From positions 25,062 to 89,061 of the forward strand of contig UZAN01040161.1 of assembly GCA_900618425.1 (NCBI GenBank): DNA of 64,000 nt. Reading direction: 5' to 3'. Positions 10,250 to 23,007 of the stretch are shown here, piece after piece (within the stretch, counting starts at the first letter, position 1; each line of letters opens with the position of its first letter). The notes below the pieces were generated by a model that worked only from the letters and a program-made list of their open reading frames with translations, had not been told where the DNA came from and searched no databases. The position numbers and the translations under genes were made by a program. The DNA is from Echinostoma caproni (lineage: Eukaryota; Platyhelminthes; Trematoda; Plagiorchiida; Echinostomatidae).

Positions 10250-11360
10250 AAATATTGCGGGATTGTTCTGTGCCGATAGGCATCAAATAACTGATGCTAC
10301 TTTGTGCTTCAAACACATGAATACAGGTCTTGAAATAAGTCATAAGACACCGGAGAGCGAAAGATGTTTTTGTTTGAGTGTCATACTTTGCACATCAGGC
10401 ACCTGTTTTAAATGCGAACTTGCGATCACCAAGAATAATCGGGTATACTAGAAAAACTTGATGGGGACGTTTGAGTAATTTTATCATAGTTTGGAGCTTT
10501 CTGCAGTAACGTATTTTGTATAAACGCATAACGAAAACCATTTTTTTACCAGGCCTACACGATAGACAACAGAGATGTGTATCATGTAATGTGATTCTGT
10601 GTAATGTGGAAAGCTTCAGAACAAATCACAAAAGGCTAAAAAAACAGTGGTTTGATGTTCATATTTTTAGTACTTGTGGTCAACTCACGACTAAGTAATT
10701 AAGTGATATTATGGGACGTCTTTTACTGAATGATTTTAATCGTTATTTTTCAATTGCTGTATGCCAAACTAACGGAGCGTTGAGTGAATACTACCGCAAT
10801 GAATACACTCAGTATTTGTTACTGTCGAGTTACAAAACTGACTGCGCGCATAACAATATTATATGTATTTACAACAATAGATTGAACAGATGGGAGTTAA
10901 TACTTATTTGCGATTGGTTCCTTGAAGTGTGTTACATGAAGTTCATTCGATGAACCCCAGTCATGGCAATTTGTCTAGTTCTTTTTTTGTTGGTTCTTTT
11001 CGAAAATTAATTGATGCAGTCTGCAGATTTCGGAACCTCATCGATTGAATACAGGATCATTTATAATGCCTGACAGATATGAATTCCTCAGGCATTCAGT
11101 AGTGCAACACAAATCTATAACAAATGCAAGCAAGGATGGCATGTTTTAGAATTGATCCGAGTGATATACTGATGACTGGTTACAAACACGTTTGTGGGAA
11201 CGAGTAAAGCAATAAAGTTTCCTGACCAGGAAGGTTAGAATTATGAGAAACATTCAACGTTGATCTGGGGTTCGCAGCTGATAACGAGTGACATAAGGAA
11301 GGTTTCCCAGGAAGTGTAGTGCGTTGGATTGAAGTCCTAAGTTTTGATATTTCTACTGGA
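10250..11360. other. Unassigned DNA
   Basis: Nothing recognised beyond chance-level open frames. Confidence 0.5.
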
Positions 11361-11363
11361 ATT

Positions 11364-11480
11364 ATGCAAAACATTATTGTATTGCTGCTGGTGATAGATT
11401 TGACTATAACGTATGCTCAAGATTGCGCATATTTGTGCAATAGGTTTTTAGGTGAAATGCACCTAAAACACAACACTTGA
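11364..11480 (+). CDS. Candidate small secreted peptide or first exon
   Basis: ATG at 11364 opens a 38-codon frame. It starts MQNIIVLLLVIDLTITYAQ, a classic signal peptide with a hydrophobic core and an AXA-like end (TYAQ). It continues DCAYLCNRFLG with two cysteines and stops at TGA 11478-11480. An AG|GTGAAA donor after FL would make it the first exon of a spliced gene, leaving one base of a codon. A signal-peptide first exon is typical of secreted effectors and micro-exon genes of flatworms. There is no other support, and short signal-like frames do arise by chance. Confidence 0.3.
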   Translation: MQNIIVLLLVIDLTITYAQDCAYLCNRFLGEMHLKHNT

Positions 11481-11489
11481 TTTTCTATC

Positions 11490-14400
11490 CACATATCTTG
11501 AGATACATCAGTGGATGAAAGGTTAGAGGTACTTGGTTGCTTTGTTCCAATATGAACCTTTCATAATGAGATACAGTGAAGAAGTCAGTGAAAAGAAAGG
11601 ATATTACTCTATCAACTTCTGGATTGTATGCCATACAAAATTGATGATGTAATTAATTTCGTTTAATAACCTTAATAATAATAATCCGTTATCAGACGGT
11701 CCATTGTGCAGTGCATATGACTAACACACAGATAACAAGAACACACAACTACACTCGAAATCTAGGTCAAATCTGACCTACCCCTTTCAGTATGGATGCG
11801 GTGCCAACTACACAAAACGCGCACTAGGCAGGTTTGCAGTTAGTTCAAGAAAAACGTCACGAGTAGTTCGATGCACAGCCCTGGACACTAATTGATATCC
11901 TTGTTAATCATCAATCATTTGTGAAATGCAAAACCCGGATTGGGTGAAGCAAGCTCATTCAAAATGATACACGATAATGATTGTATTAGAATGCAAAGTG
12001 CTGTTAAAGTAGTTGTCATACGTCGATGAAACCGCTCCCGTGGTACAACAAACTAGATTAATTTGTCGCCTTCTCTCTGTTCCGGTGACCCTTTTCAGGT
12101 TTGACCAAATTGTGAATCATTGGCCAGATCTGTATAAATATTGAATTGTTTTACAGCGGAAAGAAGCAGAAATGCGGCGTAATCTTCTATGACATAACTA
12201 CTGCACTTTTGCCATGCTGGTATATCTTTTTAAGTCACGGGTTTATACTGGTTTGAATAGTCCCTTTTTATGGTGCGAGATAATGGCAGCCCGGTGAGCG
12301 TTCAAATGTTTCTCCTGATTTATACACAGTTCAGTACAGAGAAAGGTAGTCTATTCCACTGGATTAATTCAGAACTTTAACCTTTTCGTTCGGTGTGTAG
12401 GTCGAAATTTCCAGATGACGCATCTCATCAATTCCCCATGTACATATGTGCGAAAACACATGGAGATATACGTGAGCAAACTATAGTAATGTGGAAGGAA
12501 AAATAGTGCAAGTTCCCCTTATTATCAACTAGTGTATCCCTTTAAATAATTCTTCTTTCAGGGAACATGAATATCTAAAGGTTTCAGTATTAACGGCAAG
12601 AATAAATAAATGGATATCTATTTTATGACAAAACCTGATGGTATTCAGGATCCTCACCACTGAAATATTTTTCAAATGCTAAATTACAGAGAACGAAATC
12701 ACAATCAAACATTGAAGGTAAGAGTAATCATTTGCATAAAATCACTTGATCAACAGTTTGATTCATGTGTTTAAAGTAATGTCGATTCAATTGTCGACCG
12801 CTTTTTTACTTCCGGAGATTTTGTTTCTGGATCTACTTCGGGTTGACCTAAACGACTTTGTAGTTCTGTCACTGGACTGTTGCGTCGCTCTCCAGTAATA
12901 GATCTCTCAGAGGCTGGTCTTCTTATCCCTTTCCCAAGCAGCCTCATTAGGACTTTAACATTTGTGAACAAATGTTGTGGTTACCAATTAAATGTTGCAA
13001 TCCATTGACTTTTCGGAGGAAACCCTTATTCAAACACTTCCCTTCGCTTCTCTTACGTAGACGAACTACGTTTTGAGCAGAGCATCAATAAACATCATGT
13101 GTAGTCAATAAAATAATTGTACGGATCTATCATTTTTAAAACTATTTAAAAGCATTTGTTTCATGATACTAAACTCTGAACAGTTTACCCACGAACTTTG
13201 ATGAATATTGACCAGATTGATTAAAAATGTGTAATATGAAGAAGGATGATCAATTGATTGATACACGTTTCAAAATGGCTATGGAATATCGTTATACAAG
13301 AAAATATGGATGTAGATATTCACATATTATCGGATTTTAACATACCATCAATTAGTGGACTTCCTCATTTACTGGCATCTGATTTTGTGTCTCAGGCCTC
13401 TTAGTTCTATTAGTTCTTTATTTGAACATGCGTGGAGTTCGCGGTTATTTTGAGACCCTGAAGGGCTATATTGTTCAATATATATTTATAACCTGGGCAG
13501 TAATATTGTTCATAATGAGACCATCAAATTCAATTTAGATAAACATTACCATAACCCGTTATTACCATTGGACTAAAGTTTTCTGTAGTTGAATTTCGAG
13601 ATGTTCCTAAACATAAGTTTTGGTGAGAAACTCTGCTGCAATTGCCATTGAAATGAAAGTCCCGTTTGATGTGCTTCTTTCAGATAACTAAACACGGGTC
13701 AACCATGTCATAGTAGTCTAGTCAAGTCACGGCTATCTTCAGATGGTATTCATTCCGGTATAGAAGGGTATACGAAGGGTACGCACATATCTGGCAGTGA
13801 AGCGGCCACAATTGAAATAGGTCGAACATTAGAACTATTTTATTCCTCAGGCTCAGTTGTGTATTAAGTGCCTTATTTCAACCTATTTTCTCACTGTGTA
13901 CACTCCATTGTTTATAAATGTTCTCATCATCCAACAGTGAGACTTACATTGTTTGAATATAGTTATGGCTATGCGTTTCAGAAAGAAAGCAGATCATTGT
14001 CTGATACTGTCAAATGTACAAAGCCTATCATTTAAATGTTCAATCGTACTAACATATATTATCACTACTTCATGGCTCCCTGGGGCAGGTTAAAAGCAAA
14101 CAAAAAAGGTCAGTTACCTTAGATCAGTCCCAATTATTTTGCTATTGCGTATTGTACTACTAGAACCACTGGTAAATAAATCCGACAAAGCACTGCAGAT
14201 GGTTTTAAAATACAATCTGGACACTTGTCGAGCATACCGTAAATGAATGCTATTGAGCTTTGCTTCTGGTGCCTGTTTTATAAAATAAATAAAAGCACAA
14301 GTACGTCACTTCAAGATACGTTGGAGATGAAATGACTGTTAGGCTTGAAAAGCAAATCAGATTTAAATCAAAAACAGACATATAGGGAACTTGGTATGCC

Positions 14401-15210
14401 GTTTATTCATTTTATAAACGGAATAACGGAACCTAATAAGTTGTTGGGTTTTGCGGCAATGTTACATTTGCGTGTATTTATCTAATTCAACTGACGAAGC
14501 ATTAGATGTTTTTCTATCGATTGTCCACTGCAACAATATATTAACTGGAGACGACGTAATCTATGAAACGAAATTTCGTTTTTGGATAAGTAAGTGGTAA
14601 ATGTAGCCTTTGGTCTTGTTTTAAAAAATTCTCTTACGAATGTTAAGATCAATTTGGTGCGTTCGCAGATGTTGCTCATTTAATAATTGCAACACTTTGT
14701 CAATTTAGCTCACTTTTATAGAACCGTTTTTGATCTGAATGAGGAAACGATCGTATAATGAGCATTCACTTTTTGTAGTCATTCTTGTACTCACGGGGTA
14801 CAGTGTAGTACTCAGAGATTCGAGTGCTTCAGTTAGACATGGCCCGAGTGATCCGTCTTTCACAAATAACTGAAAATGTTCTTTTTGAAGGGTTAATCGG
14901 TGCGTTTCGGATAACTACTTTCATCTCCTTTATAACGGATAACTCCGAGAAGATCGTTCCCTCTTGTTGATAAACATTCGTTTATTTTGTCTGAAATCTC
15001 ACCGCATGTCGAAGCAGCATGTGACTCCTCACGTTTCCTTCCTCTTTGAATCTTTCGTGAAAACAAACTTTCAAGAAACGTCCATCGAGCACAGGTCTAC
15101 TGATGCCTAAAGGACAAAGGTAGGTAGGTAGCGTTGCGAAGCTTTGTACAATCAGTTGTATCACATCAGCTACGAGAATCTTTCTACTCAACTGACGATA
15201 GGAACCGGGA
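11490..15210. other. Unassigned DNA
   Basis: No repeat family or gene recognised. A splice-acceptor-like TTCTTCTTTCAG at 12550-12561 is followed by a short open frame to 12628, which I regard as too weak to call. Confidence 0.45.
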
Positions 15211-15214
15211 CGTA

Positions 15215-15485
15215 GCTGGGGTTATATTTATAATCACTACCGGCGCATCAGAAAAGACATTATAATTGTATACAAAATAACGCAAAACCCAAGCCATCCG
15301 TGTCACCCGCTGCTGAAACTATCACCCAACGTTCATCTTAGAGGACACCCATTCAAACTAGTGGTTTCAAACTGCCGATTGGAATGCGGGCTTCAGTCAT
15401 TCACAGTCAGAATGTGTTATATCTAGAACTCTCTACCATCCCAAGTCGTCTGTGCACCGAACATTAAATCTTACAATCTGGGACT
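15215..15485 (+). pseudogene. LINE (CR1-like) C-terminal fragment
   Basis: Plus-strand translation gives YRRIRKDIIIVYKI, NPSHPCHPLLKL, HLRGHPFKLVVSNCRLECG and NSLPSQVVCAP. These are the closing motifs of CR1-type LINE ORF2 (RGD-like segment, NPxHPC, LRGHxxKL, NSLPxxVVxAP). One stop codon interrupts just before NSLP. The same order of motifs occurs in the better copy at 56.9-57.7 kb. Everything upstream (endonuclease, RT catalytic part) is missing. Confidence 0.8.
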
Positions 15486-15489
15486 CAAT

Positions 15490-17990
15490 GAAACAGTAGC
15501 ACACCTTACACTCCAACATAAATTAAGTTGCGTGCAACAGTGGAAGAATCCTGTATCAAGTGACATTTGACACAAGGAGTTGTACGTATCACTGTCTTTT
15601 AACCACAAAACGAACCTATGGGACGAGAAAAGCATGAGCTTGTAAGTTATTCCCAAAATAAATGTTTGATCTTTGAATTTGATTTTCGTCTCAAGACTGA
15701 TTAAGTGAAAAATATTTTTACATTGGCTTCTGCACCTTTCCTATACACTAAATGATAGTGGAATCGTATCAAATTTTGACCAACTGAACCTTCTGTCATC
15801 GTTTTGTTTCCTATTATTCATTAAGTATACACTTGGCGAAGCTGTTTTCACTGCGAGAGAGTTGGTCACCGAAACTCCTATCATACTATGCAAAGACAGA
15901 GAAAGTTCAGTATTTACAGTGCAATTGCAGTTGTCAAATTTAAAAGCCATTTGATGATGAGGAACGACCACTACCAATCACCAGTAACTCATTTTCGTTG
16001 TATCCGATCACATGATCAGATGAAATTCTTGAAAAACAAACGTTGTTGCTGAAACGTTATACACCGAACAATTTACCCCAAATAGCACAGACATACCTGA
16101 ATTCATTTTGACAACTTTTGGAGAAGAGATAAGGCACAAAACATATAGCTGACTACTGCGACGGCAATATATCTGTGAATTCGTGCGAAGTACACGTACG
16201 AAAGTGACTAATTACGCTGTTTAGTTCATTCCAAAGTCATTTTCAATTAACTGCTACTTTTTTCTCTTACATAATTTACTTCATTCCTTAAAATAAAATA
16301 CAGTTTAGACTCTCTTCTAGTCCACGTGGTTGTCACTACGTTGAAGAAAATGATAAGCAGTTTAATAATCAGGTAATTAACTAGACAAGCGTCTGATTCC
16401 AGACTGCGCCTCACACACCACAATGCAACAGTCTTCATAACAAAAAAATGAGTTAATATTGTACCCATGTGGAGTACGTGTGCTCTCGGGGATTCAGTAC
16501 CACACTCTTCTACTAGACAAAACCTGATTTCAATTCATTCAAGAGCCAAGTACAGCTATTGTTATTCAATGTTCAATACGTACTTATAGATGGAGTCAAA
16601 CGTCTGAGATAAGCATTAAAACTCTTTGCGTAATCACACTGTTGAGCACTATCCCAATAAAGAAGGTGTCAGTTTTGCTACGTCTCTTCTTGGTTGGTTT
16701 GGATTAAAAGGGGCTGTACAATTCTCCTGAGTAAAATTTTAGTAATTTAGCTTGCCGTTTATGAACCCCAGATATTGTGTTTGTTTCTCGACCTTCATTG
16801 GAAGCACCTACGCAACTTGAAGGCAAGGAGTATGTCTTCCTCAGCGCAGAATGTTACTCGGCTGCAACGAGATATTTTGCTAGGTGCCCGGAAATACTGA
16901 TCGGTCATAATACAATACCCCAATCAACGACCATGAGTAGACTTTGGGTGAAATTCTTCTGGATCTAGTCAAGAAAGCCATCATCATACATGTCTTATTT
17001 TGTTTGACCGTAAAGATAATATATGCCAATGATGTNCATGAAGACAACCGTGGGTCGTATGTTGTGCTTGCTTCTACTGAATATCCCTTGCAACCCCGGT
17101 TTATCCTTTGTAGAATCATGGATGAATGTTTTATCTTAACCAACATAAACCCCACTCATTTACCTGTAACGATTGCACAGTCGTAATCAAACTGCGGATG
17201 ATGAATAATGAAACCAGAATGATAAAATAAGCGACAAAGCTGAGTAAGAAGGGGAGAAGTTCCATGTGACAGGTTGTCGCCATTGGCATTCTGCGTGCAC
17301 AGCAGTCAATCCGGGAGTTACATAGAGAAAATATGTAATTTGTTTTAGCCGATGAACGAGTTCAAATTTATTCTTGATATTCATGTGGAATACTATTAAT
17401 TCCTTCATTGTATCCTACTACCATTTTAGATATTTTGTGAAGTGTGCCCTTCAATGCCATATATATGTAGTCAACTACATTTGGCTCAAATGAATTAGTG
17501 TTATCCGAGGGAACCTCTATCATAATGGAACTCTCTTACTAGGCTGCTGAGGGCCTATACTCATGCAATGATCCATTCCGACCCTCACGCCTAACCATGG
17601 TCTCAATTTTGAGTACTGCCTCAGAACACTGTTACAGGATGCCTCTCAATAACATCAGCAAAGAGTAATTGCAAACAGGCATGAGTGGTAACTCATTGGA
17701 ATAAAAGATTGGAAACAAAACGGGACCCTGAAGAATCTCGATTTGGGATGTGTACACTACTATTTTGGTGTCGCATCTGTTAAACCGGGTTACATAACAT
17801 GCCATGCAAATTTTGAGGTTTGGGCATCTTACTTAAGAAGTTCAATGGCTTTCGGATTCATCAATGTGAAATCCAGTTATTCAGGTAGAAATAAAAGATT
17901 TTGATAGTGGTTCAAAAGGGGAAAAGTACGGAATCGGTTGGAAGTTTAGTTATTTTCAGAAAGTGTAGCGGTGAATGCGTATTACATTCA
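15490..17990. other. Unassigned DNA
   Basis: No recognised element. One ambiguous base at 17037. Confidence 0.45.
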
Positions 17991-17991
17991 G

Positions 17992-18098
17992 GAAACGCCT
18001 GCAAAATCAGGCTTTTATGAGTAAAAAAACAGGACAATAGAGTTTAAGTAGAATGGCATTGCTGCCATGTTCTTATATACATCCCTACAAATGTTTTG
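17992..18098 (-). repeat. Dispersed repeat C, copy 1
   Basis: The reverse complement of this 107-nt stretch matches 63891-64000 with only a handful of differences. Shared landmarks are CTGCAAAATCAGGC, AAAAAAACAGGACAATAGAG and TTCTTATATACATCCC. The other copy runs off the window, so the full length is unknown. No coding capacity recognised. Confidence 0.85.
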
Positions 18099-18099
18099 C

Positions 18100-21000
18100 A
18101 CCGAAAGCCACAAAGCACAAAAGTGAATGAGGCCTAATTTTTGCGCCATCAGAGTGTACACCGTTCAACTTGCGCATTTGCGAGCACTGCTAATACATGA
18201 TTACACAGATATTGAGTTTTTGACTTCAGTCCACTGAGTGAGCCGCCGACTGCGTTGGTGATAATGAAGATAGGTGGAGTTCCGAGAAAGCCAATCAGCC
18301 TGTTCAACTACCAGGATCAGCAAAGCTTGCAATACGGTAAGCAGTGAGAATTCCCGAGGTTTCAAGATAACCAATATTGCCCATTACGACTACTCAAACA
18401 CCCCTGTCTCCAAACTAATTCCATTTCAAAATACACCGAACCTTCGCTGAAAACTGTCGTACTTAACCTACATTATAGGAGAATTTGTAAATCTGAATTT
18501 TACGAATATTTCTCTACAAGCGAACTGCTTACCCTATCTGTAACAGCGACGTGATAGGTACAAAAGCGCTCCACTAACCTTCAATGTGTCGATCAATACC
18601 ACAAAATCGATTAATTTTCTTGCAGTACAAGGTAGTGATTAAGCGATACAGATAATCAGCAAATCACCTCGGAGAACGCAAGTTCTAATCTTATCGCCGT
18701 CGTCTGAATTTTCCTTATTTCCCATGTATGGTATGACAGGCTTCGATTGATCATTTTCCCTCGCTATAAACTGCAATTTAATATATTCGACAAGATAAAA
18801 ATAAATGTAAACAAAATAGTATACAATAACTGATTTGGTGTCATACTTCCGATAGTAGGAGGTGCTGGTGTGATCATGACTCATTCGAAACAATCAGTCA
18901 AGGTGATTTATTTAGAAGAACATGCTTACAGTCATGATTTTGGAATCAATCACATGAGTTAATTTCGGGCCCATCTGGTCTTGTTGCGGCTTTAAAATGT
19001 GACCTCTGCGACTGAATGATGTAAACAAATGAAGATGCGTAAACATCGGTATGTAGGTCTGCTGGAAAGATGAACGGATCTGCTAAAGAGCTGATACTAT
19101 TTACCAAAACGTTGTGTCCAGTGACAAATTGAAACTTGGTGCCTGTAGCACATAATTATGAATAACGATTATGAAAATGAACAAATAAAAATTTAATCAT
19201 AATAGGACACGAGTGAGAACTCGAAAATAACAGCGATAAAATGAGAGGTTAAATCTTGGATATTCACAATGGTACGATTAATCGAAATTATCATAAAACA
19301 ACCCACCTAAGGCTTATTAATTCAACAAGCGTTATCTAGTCGCTTCACTTGATCTTAGTTCCTCAATGACCTTTCTGAGACAGACGTTTACACAAAAGTC
19401 CGAGAACAGTGGCAGAATCAATTTTGTTGAATGGGTAGTCATCCGTGCAATGCAATCATACAGTCAAGATTTTTAAATATAAGTCATTCCTATTTTTATT
19501 AAACAATTTAGGATAAGGCCTAAGGATCACAGTTATGATAGTTATATGCTAACAAGTGAATCCGTTTACTTACTCTGCTCAATTTGACTACTATGGTCTG
19601 TTGAAAGAAAGACCCAATTTGAATTATGTGCAATATACGACGTGATATTTCCTGTCTTCAATTTGAGCAATATTGATGCAATTGCAAATAGAGTGAATAA
19701 ATATGCGCACAGGTTTTCGTTTCAATGAAATATTCGAAAACATATTGTTAAAGCCGTTACGGTCACCTAAAACAGTTTTATTACTGAAATGATATCTGAA
19801 GGCTGATAAAAATTGATTTCACTATCGTTGATTGAAAGTCTAATTTCTTCATCTTCATCAATATTGCATAGAACAGCACCCATCGCCTCTGATTCTGAGT
19901 AACAACCAGTATTGCTCCAACAGTTGCCAGCGACTCGTGATGGGCCCACTGTGGTCGACGAATCAGAGCCGAACTACTGAACGAATGAGCCATCGGGGTC
20001 ATATTATAACACCGAGATGAATGATTGGGAAGTAAATGTATCCTGCGATTCGCAACGGATCACATTTCACATAGATGATATTTGAACCCTTGCTCAGCTA
20101 TTTTACTTCTAAAGTGAACCGTTTTTTTTTNTATAACAGCTTATGCGTAGTTACTGGTATTGATTGAACTTTTGCAACAAAGTGCCCAAGTGAGAATCCT
20201 GTATCACTTTCCCCTATTATACTTGCGTATCGATAGCCATGGATGAGAAGCACTTATCCCTAAATTTAAATCTCGTTGGAGTGTATTTCATTGTCTTCCA
20301 TATTTTTCGAATGTGTGCCACCTTGAGAGCCACAAGCGAATTTGCAGTAGTTTAAAGTTACCATTCACAATAAGAAGAAATGATTTTTCATGTTTCATCA
20401 GCTCAATGCGGAGCATCATTCAGGGAATTTTCCAATCACAACAACAACACGGAGGAAAAAAGCGAACCGTGTAGGAACAAAGTGATGAATACATCCGGTT
20501 GCAGCTGAAAAAAGCCGCAAGCAATTAATGTGAACAATGGTTCAGGAGGATTAGTCGCGATCGTTTTGATTTAACTTGTGAAAAATTATGGTTGAATGTG
20601 AACTGCAGCTAAGATCGACGGGTCTAAAAACCATTCAATCAACACCAAATAAATCAGGGTACGCATTGACATTGTCAATAAACTGAACTCGTTTTGGTCG
20701 CATTTGTGGCATTCGGTTTGTCTCGCTGACGAACATCTGGTCTTTGGAGACTATCACACCGATTGACGACGGGTTATATATTGAGCTAGTTTTCCAAAGG
20801 ACACGAAATGCCAATACTGGCCCTGCTTAACGAATTTGGTGTGAATTATATACTGAGCGTCTCATTGTTGGTGTACTCTGTACGTGGCACTCGGGATAGT
20901 GCTAAATTTGTTGCACTGATCAAGCAGGTGTTTGCTGACTGCCACTTTTCCAAAGCACTCGTAATGCTCACATCTCACCCGAGGTTGCTGTTAGAGACTT

Positions 21001-21410
21001 TTGACCTCGATATGCATATGAGTGTGTGCTTTCTCATTTGTAGATTTTCCCGATGGATATGCTCCAATGTCGAATTCATTCAGTTAACATCCAATGTAAT
21101 AATGCAATAAAATACATATTGCATGATGAAAACAGATATAAGCTAACTGCATAGAGAGTGGTCCTTAGACTCCAGGATGCACATGCTCAGGAGCGAATCA
21201 ACCCATTCCATCAGAATTCTAAGGTGGTAGACTATGCAAAGTGAATAACTCAAGTTCTCAAGTATAAAGGAGGTTGCAGCAGAAATTCAGAGAATGGAGT
21301 TATAATAACTGCATCATGCCTATAAGTCCTTTTATAAATAGATTCTGACGATTCTGTCTAACAAGGGTTATTTTATCTCACATATAAACCATTACTCGGG
21401 GATGAAGGGG
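18100..21410. other. Mostly unassigned DNA
   Basis: Contains the micro-exon candidate at 19574-19597 and an ambiguous base at 20131 after a T run. An ATG-started 100-codon frame at 20808-21110 has no splice or family support and is not called. Confidence 0.45.
19574..19597 (-). CDS. Candidate micro-exon (24 nt)
   Basis: Minus strand: an excellent acceptor (GGTCTTTCTTTCAACAG), 24 nt, then GTAAGTAAA. In the common phase it is open and adds HSSQIEQ; frame 0 is open too. One of the best paired splice signals in the set. Confidence 0.38.
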
Positions 21411-21499
21411 GCAAATGAAATTCCGAGTTTTACACAAGCTCAATCCATCCCTATATACAGATCTGTCTCTATTTCCTCCTTACCACAAATACTATCGAA

Positions 21500-21793
21500 A
21501 AATGACTTTGTCTTCCATTTCGCCTGTTCGCCGAGCTTGGCAATTTGTTTGCAAACGTTTCATCACCAGCCGAGGTGACATCATCAGTGCTTGTGAAATG
21601 GTAGTGTTCTGCCTATACCCGTTCGTTTATATATTGGCGTTCTTCTCCATCGGCTCTTTTCGTCCCCTGTTCTCACTGTGTTCGACTCGGTCCGCCGTTG
21701 AAATGTTGCGAGCGTGTGGGCGTTGGAGGGGAGGAAGTTGTCCTTGACTTTGTCCTTTGATGAGATGTCGCAATTTTTGGTTACGCAGTACAT
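21500..21793 (-). repeat. PLE-type terminal region with hammerhead-like core
   Basis: Minus strand. A richer-GC block (many CG dinucleotides, unlike its surroundings) leads into CTGATGA, a stem, GAAACG and a GTTTGCAAAC palindrome. Blocks of this plan (CTGATGA, hairpin, GAAACGTTxGC) are found at PLE ends in many animals. No RT or endonuclease is seen next to it, so it would be a solitary terminal repeat. The opposite-strand 110-codon frame (21415-21747) is a shadow. Confidence 0.5.
21547..21590 (-). ncRNA. Hammerhead-like motif (PLE type)
   Basis: Minus strand: CTGATGA (21587-21581), then a six-pair stem GTCACC/GGTGAT (21579-21574 and 21567-21562, one G-U pair) with loop TCGGCT. GAAA (21561-21558) follows, and then the self-complementary GTTTGCAAAC. 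One extra base lies between the core box and stem II, and stem I is not clear, so activity is doubtful. It differs in sequence from the SINE hammerheads. Confidence 0.5.
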
Positions 21794-22675
21794 GGGTTAG
21801 TGATAAGAAATAAATAGTTGCAGTAAGAGTGAAGGCATAATACTCGTGGATGAACCCTTCAAATCATTCAACGAATAGTAAAAATGACCAAGAAAACCTG
21901 AAAACCAGCAAAATGTTCAGTATAAATTTGATTTTGTTCGACACGTGTATTGAGATATATCCAGGAATGTTACACATTATTCGTAGTAATACAGATAATA
22001 CATGGTATTCATAGTAATCAAATTTTATTTGATACAGCTTATATTATTATCGATGTCAACAAATCTTACCGGGTGCGGGTACCCTCACTGCGTTTGGGTA
22101 GAACAAGCGGGGTCACAGTTTTGATAACAAAATTTGTACCGGATTCTTACATGTAACCGAATGTCAAATATATCATGGTGCAATAGCACCTTTTCGTTAA
22201 CAAGTTAGCAAAGTGAATCTCCAATAAGTTACAAGTTTCATCTTAAGTACATATGTAGGAAACTGTCACACATTCAGAATGTCAATTTATCCTGACAATC
22301 TGGATATTCATTAGCAGTTCCTTGTTGTATTGATCAAGGGTTTAAAGGCAGGTTCGTATGATATGGTGTGATTCAGATCTATTCAGTTGTGAGATCTTAC
22401 ACTTTTAATTAAAATGATGGAATCATTAGCCCTCTAGTTAGGAGTAATGTGAACTGCAGTGTCTTGGTGCGGCATCACTGAAGAATGAATGCTGTATGCG
22501 TTTAAGCAAAGTTGCAGCAAAGATTACCATTTGCATATAAATTATTCTAAATCAAATGGGAGACATGAGAAAGAAAAGCAGTGATTGCACGCGGTCACTG
22601 AACTTTATCTCACATATACATTGAAGTGTGTCAGAAAATTGCAGACAAAACTAGAGTACACTTTGTTATAAGTGG

Positions 22676-23007
22676 TTATGCAAAATGCCTTCCGGAAATA
22701 GGGAATATTGTTATTTTAAAACTTGTAGTGAGGAGGTGGATGGAAGAACTATGTAAATAAATAGAGATTTTTCTGAAAAGTTTAATAAATTTAGACGTGT
22801 AGAATAAGTGATCGTTTTGATCCTCAAAATCAATGAAGGTTACTCCGGGCTGAGGATAAAGTAGCTCATACAATGGATAAACAGAATGATGCGAAGAAAC
22901 ATATGTTGTAAGACATTCGTTGAATACAAGAGCGTTTTTCACAATATCTCCAAGCACATGGTAAATATCATACTTATGTATACAGGTATTGAGAAAACTC
23001 ATACAAC
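22676..23007 (-). CDS. Candidate exon, function unknown
   Basis: Minus strand: AAGATACAG precedes two bases and then an open frame of 110 codons ending at 22676. It reads CCMSFLNTCIHKYDIYHV and later HSVYPLYELLYPQPGV and FIDFEDQNDHLFY. The composition is protein-like, without low complexity. The entry phase equals that of the micro-exon series, so it could be a long or terminal exon of that gene, or an unrelated exon. The acceptor tract is weak, and a frame of this length is not rare by chance here. Confidence 0.28.

Noticed and set aside
20808..21110. ATG-started 100-codon plus frame
   Set aside because: No splice, poly(A) or family support. Frames of about 100 codons are expected several times in 64 kb of this composition.
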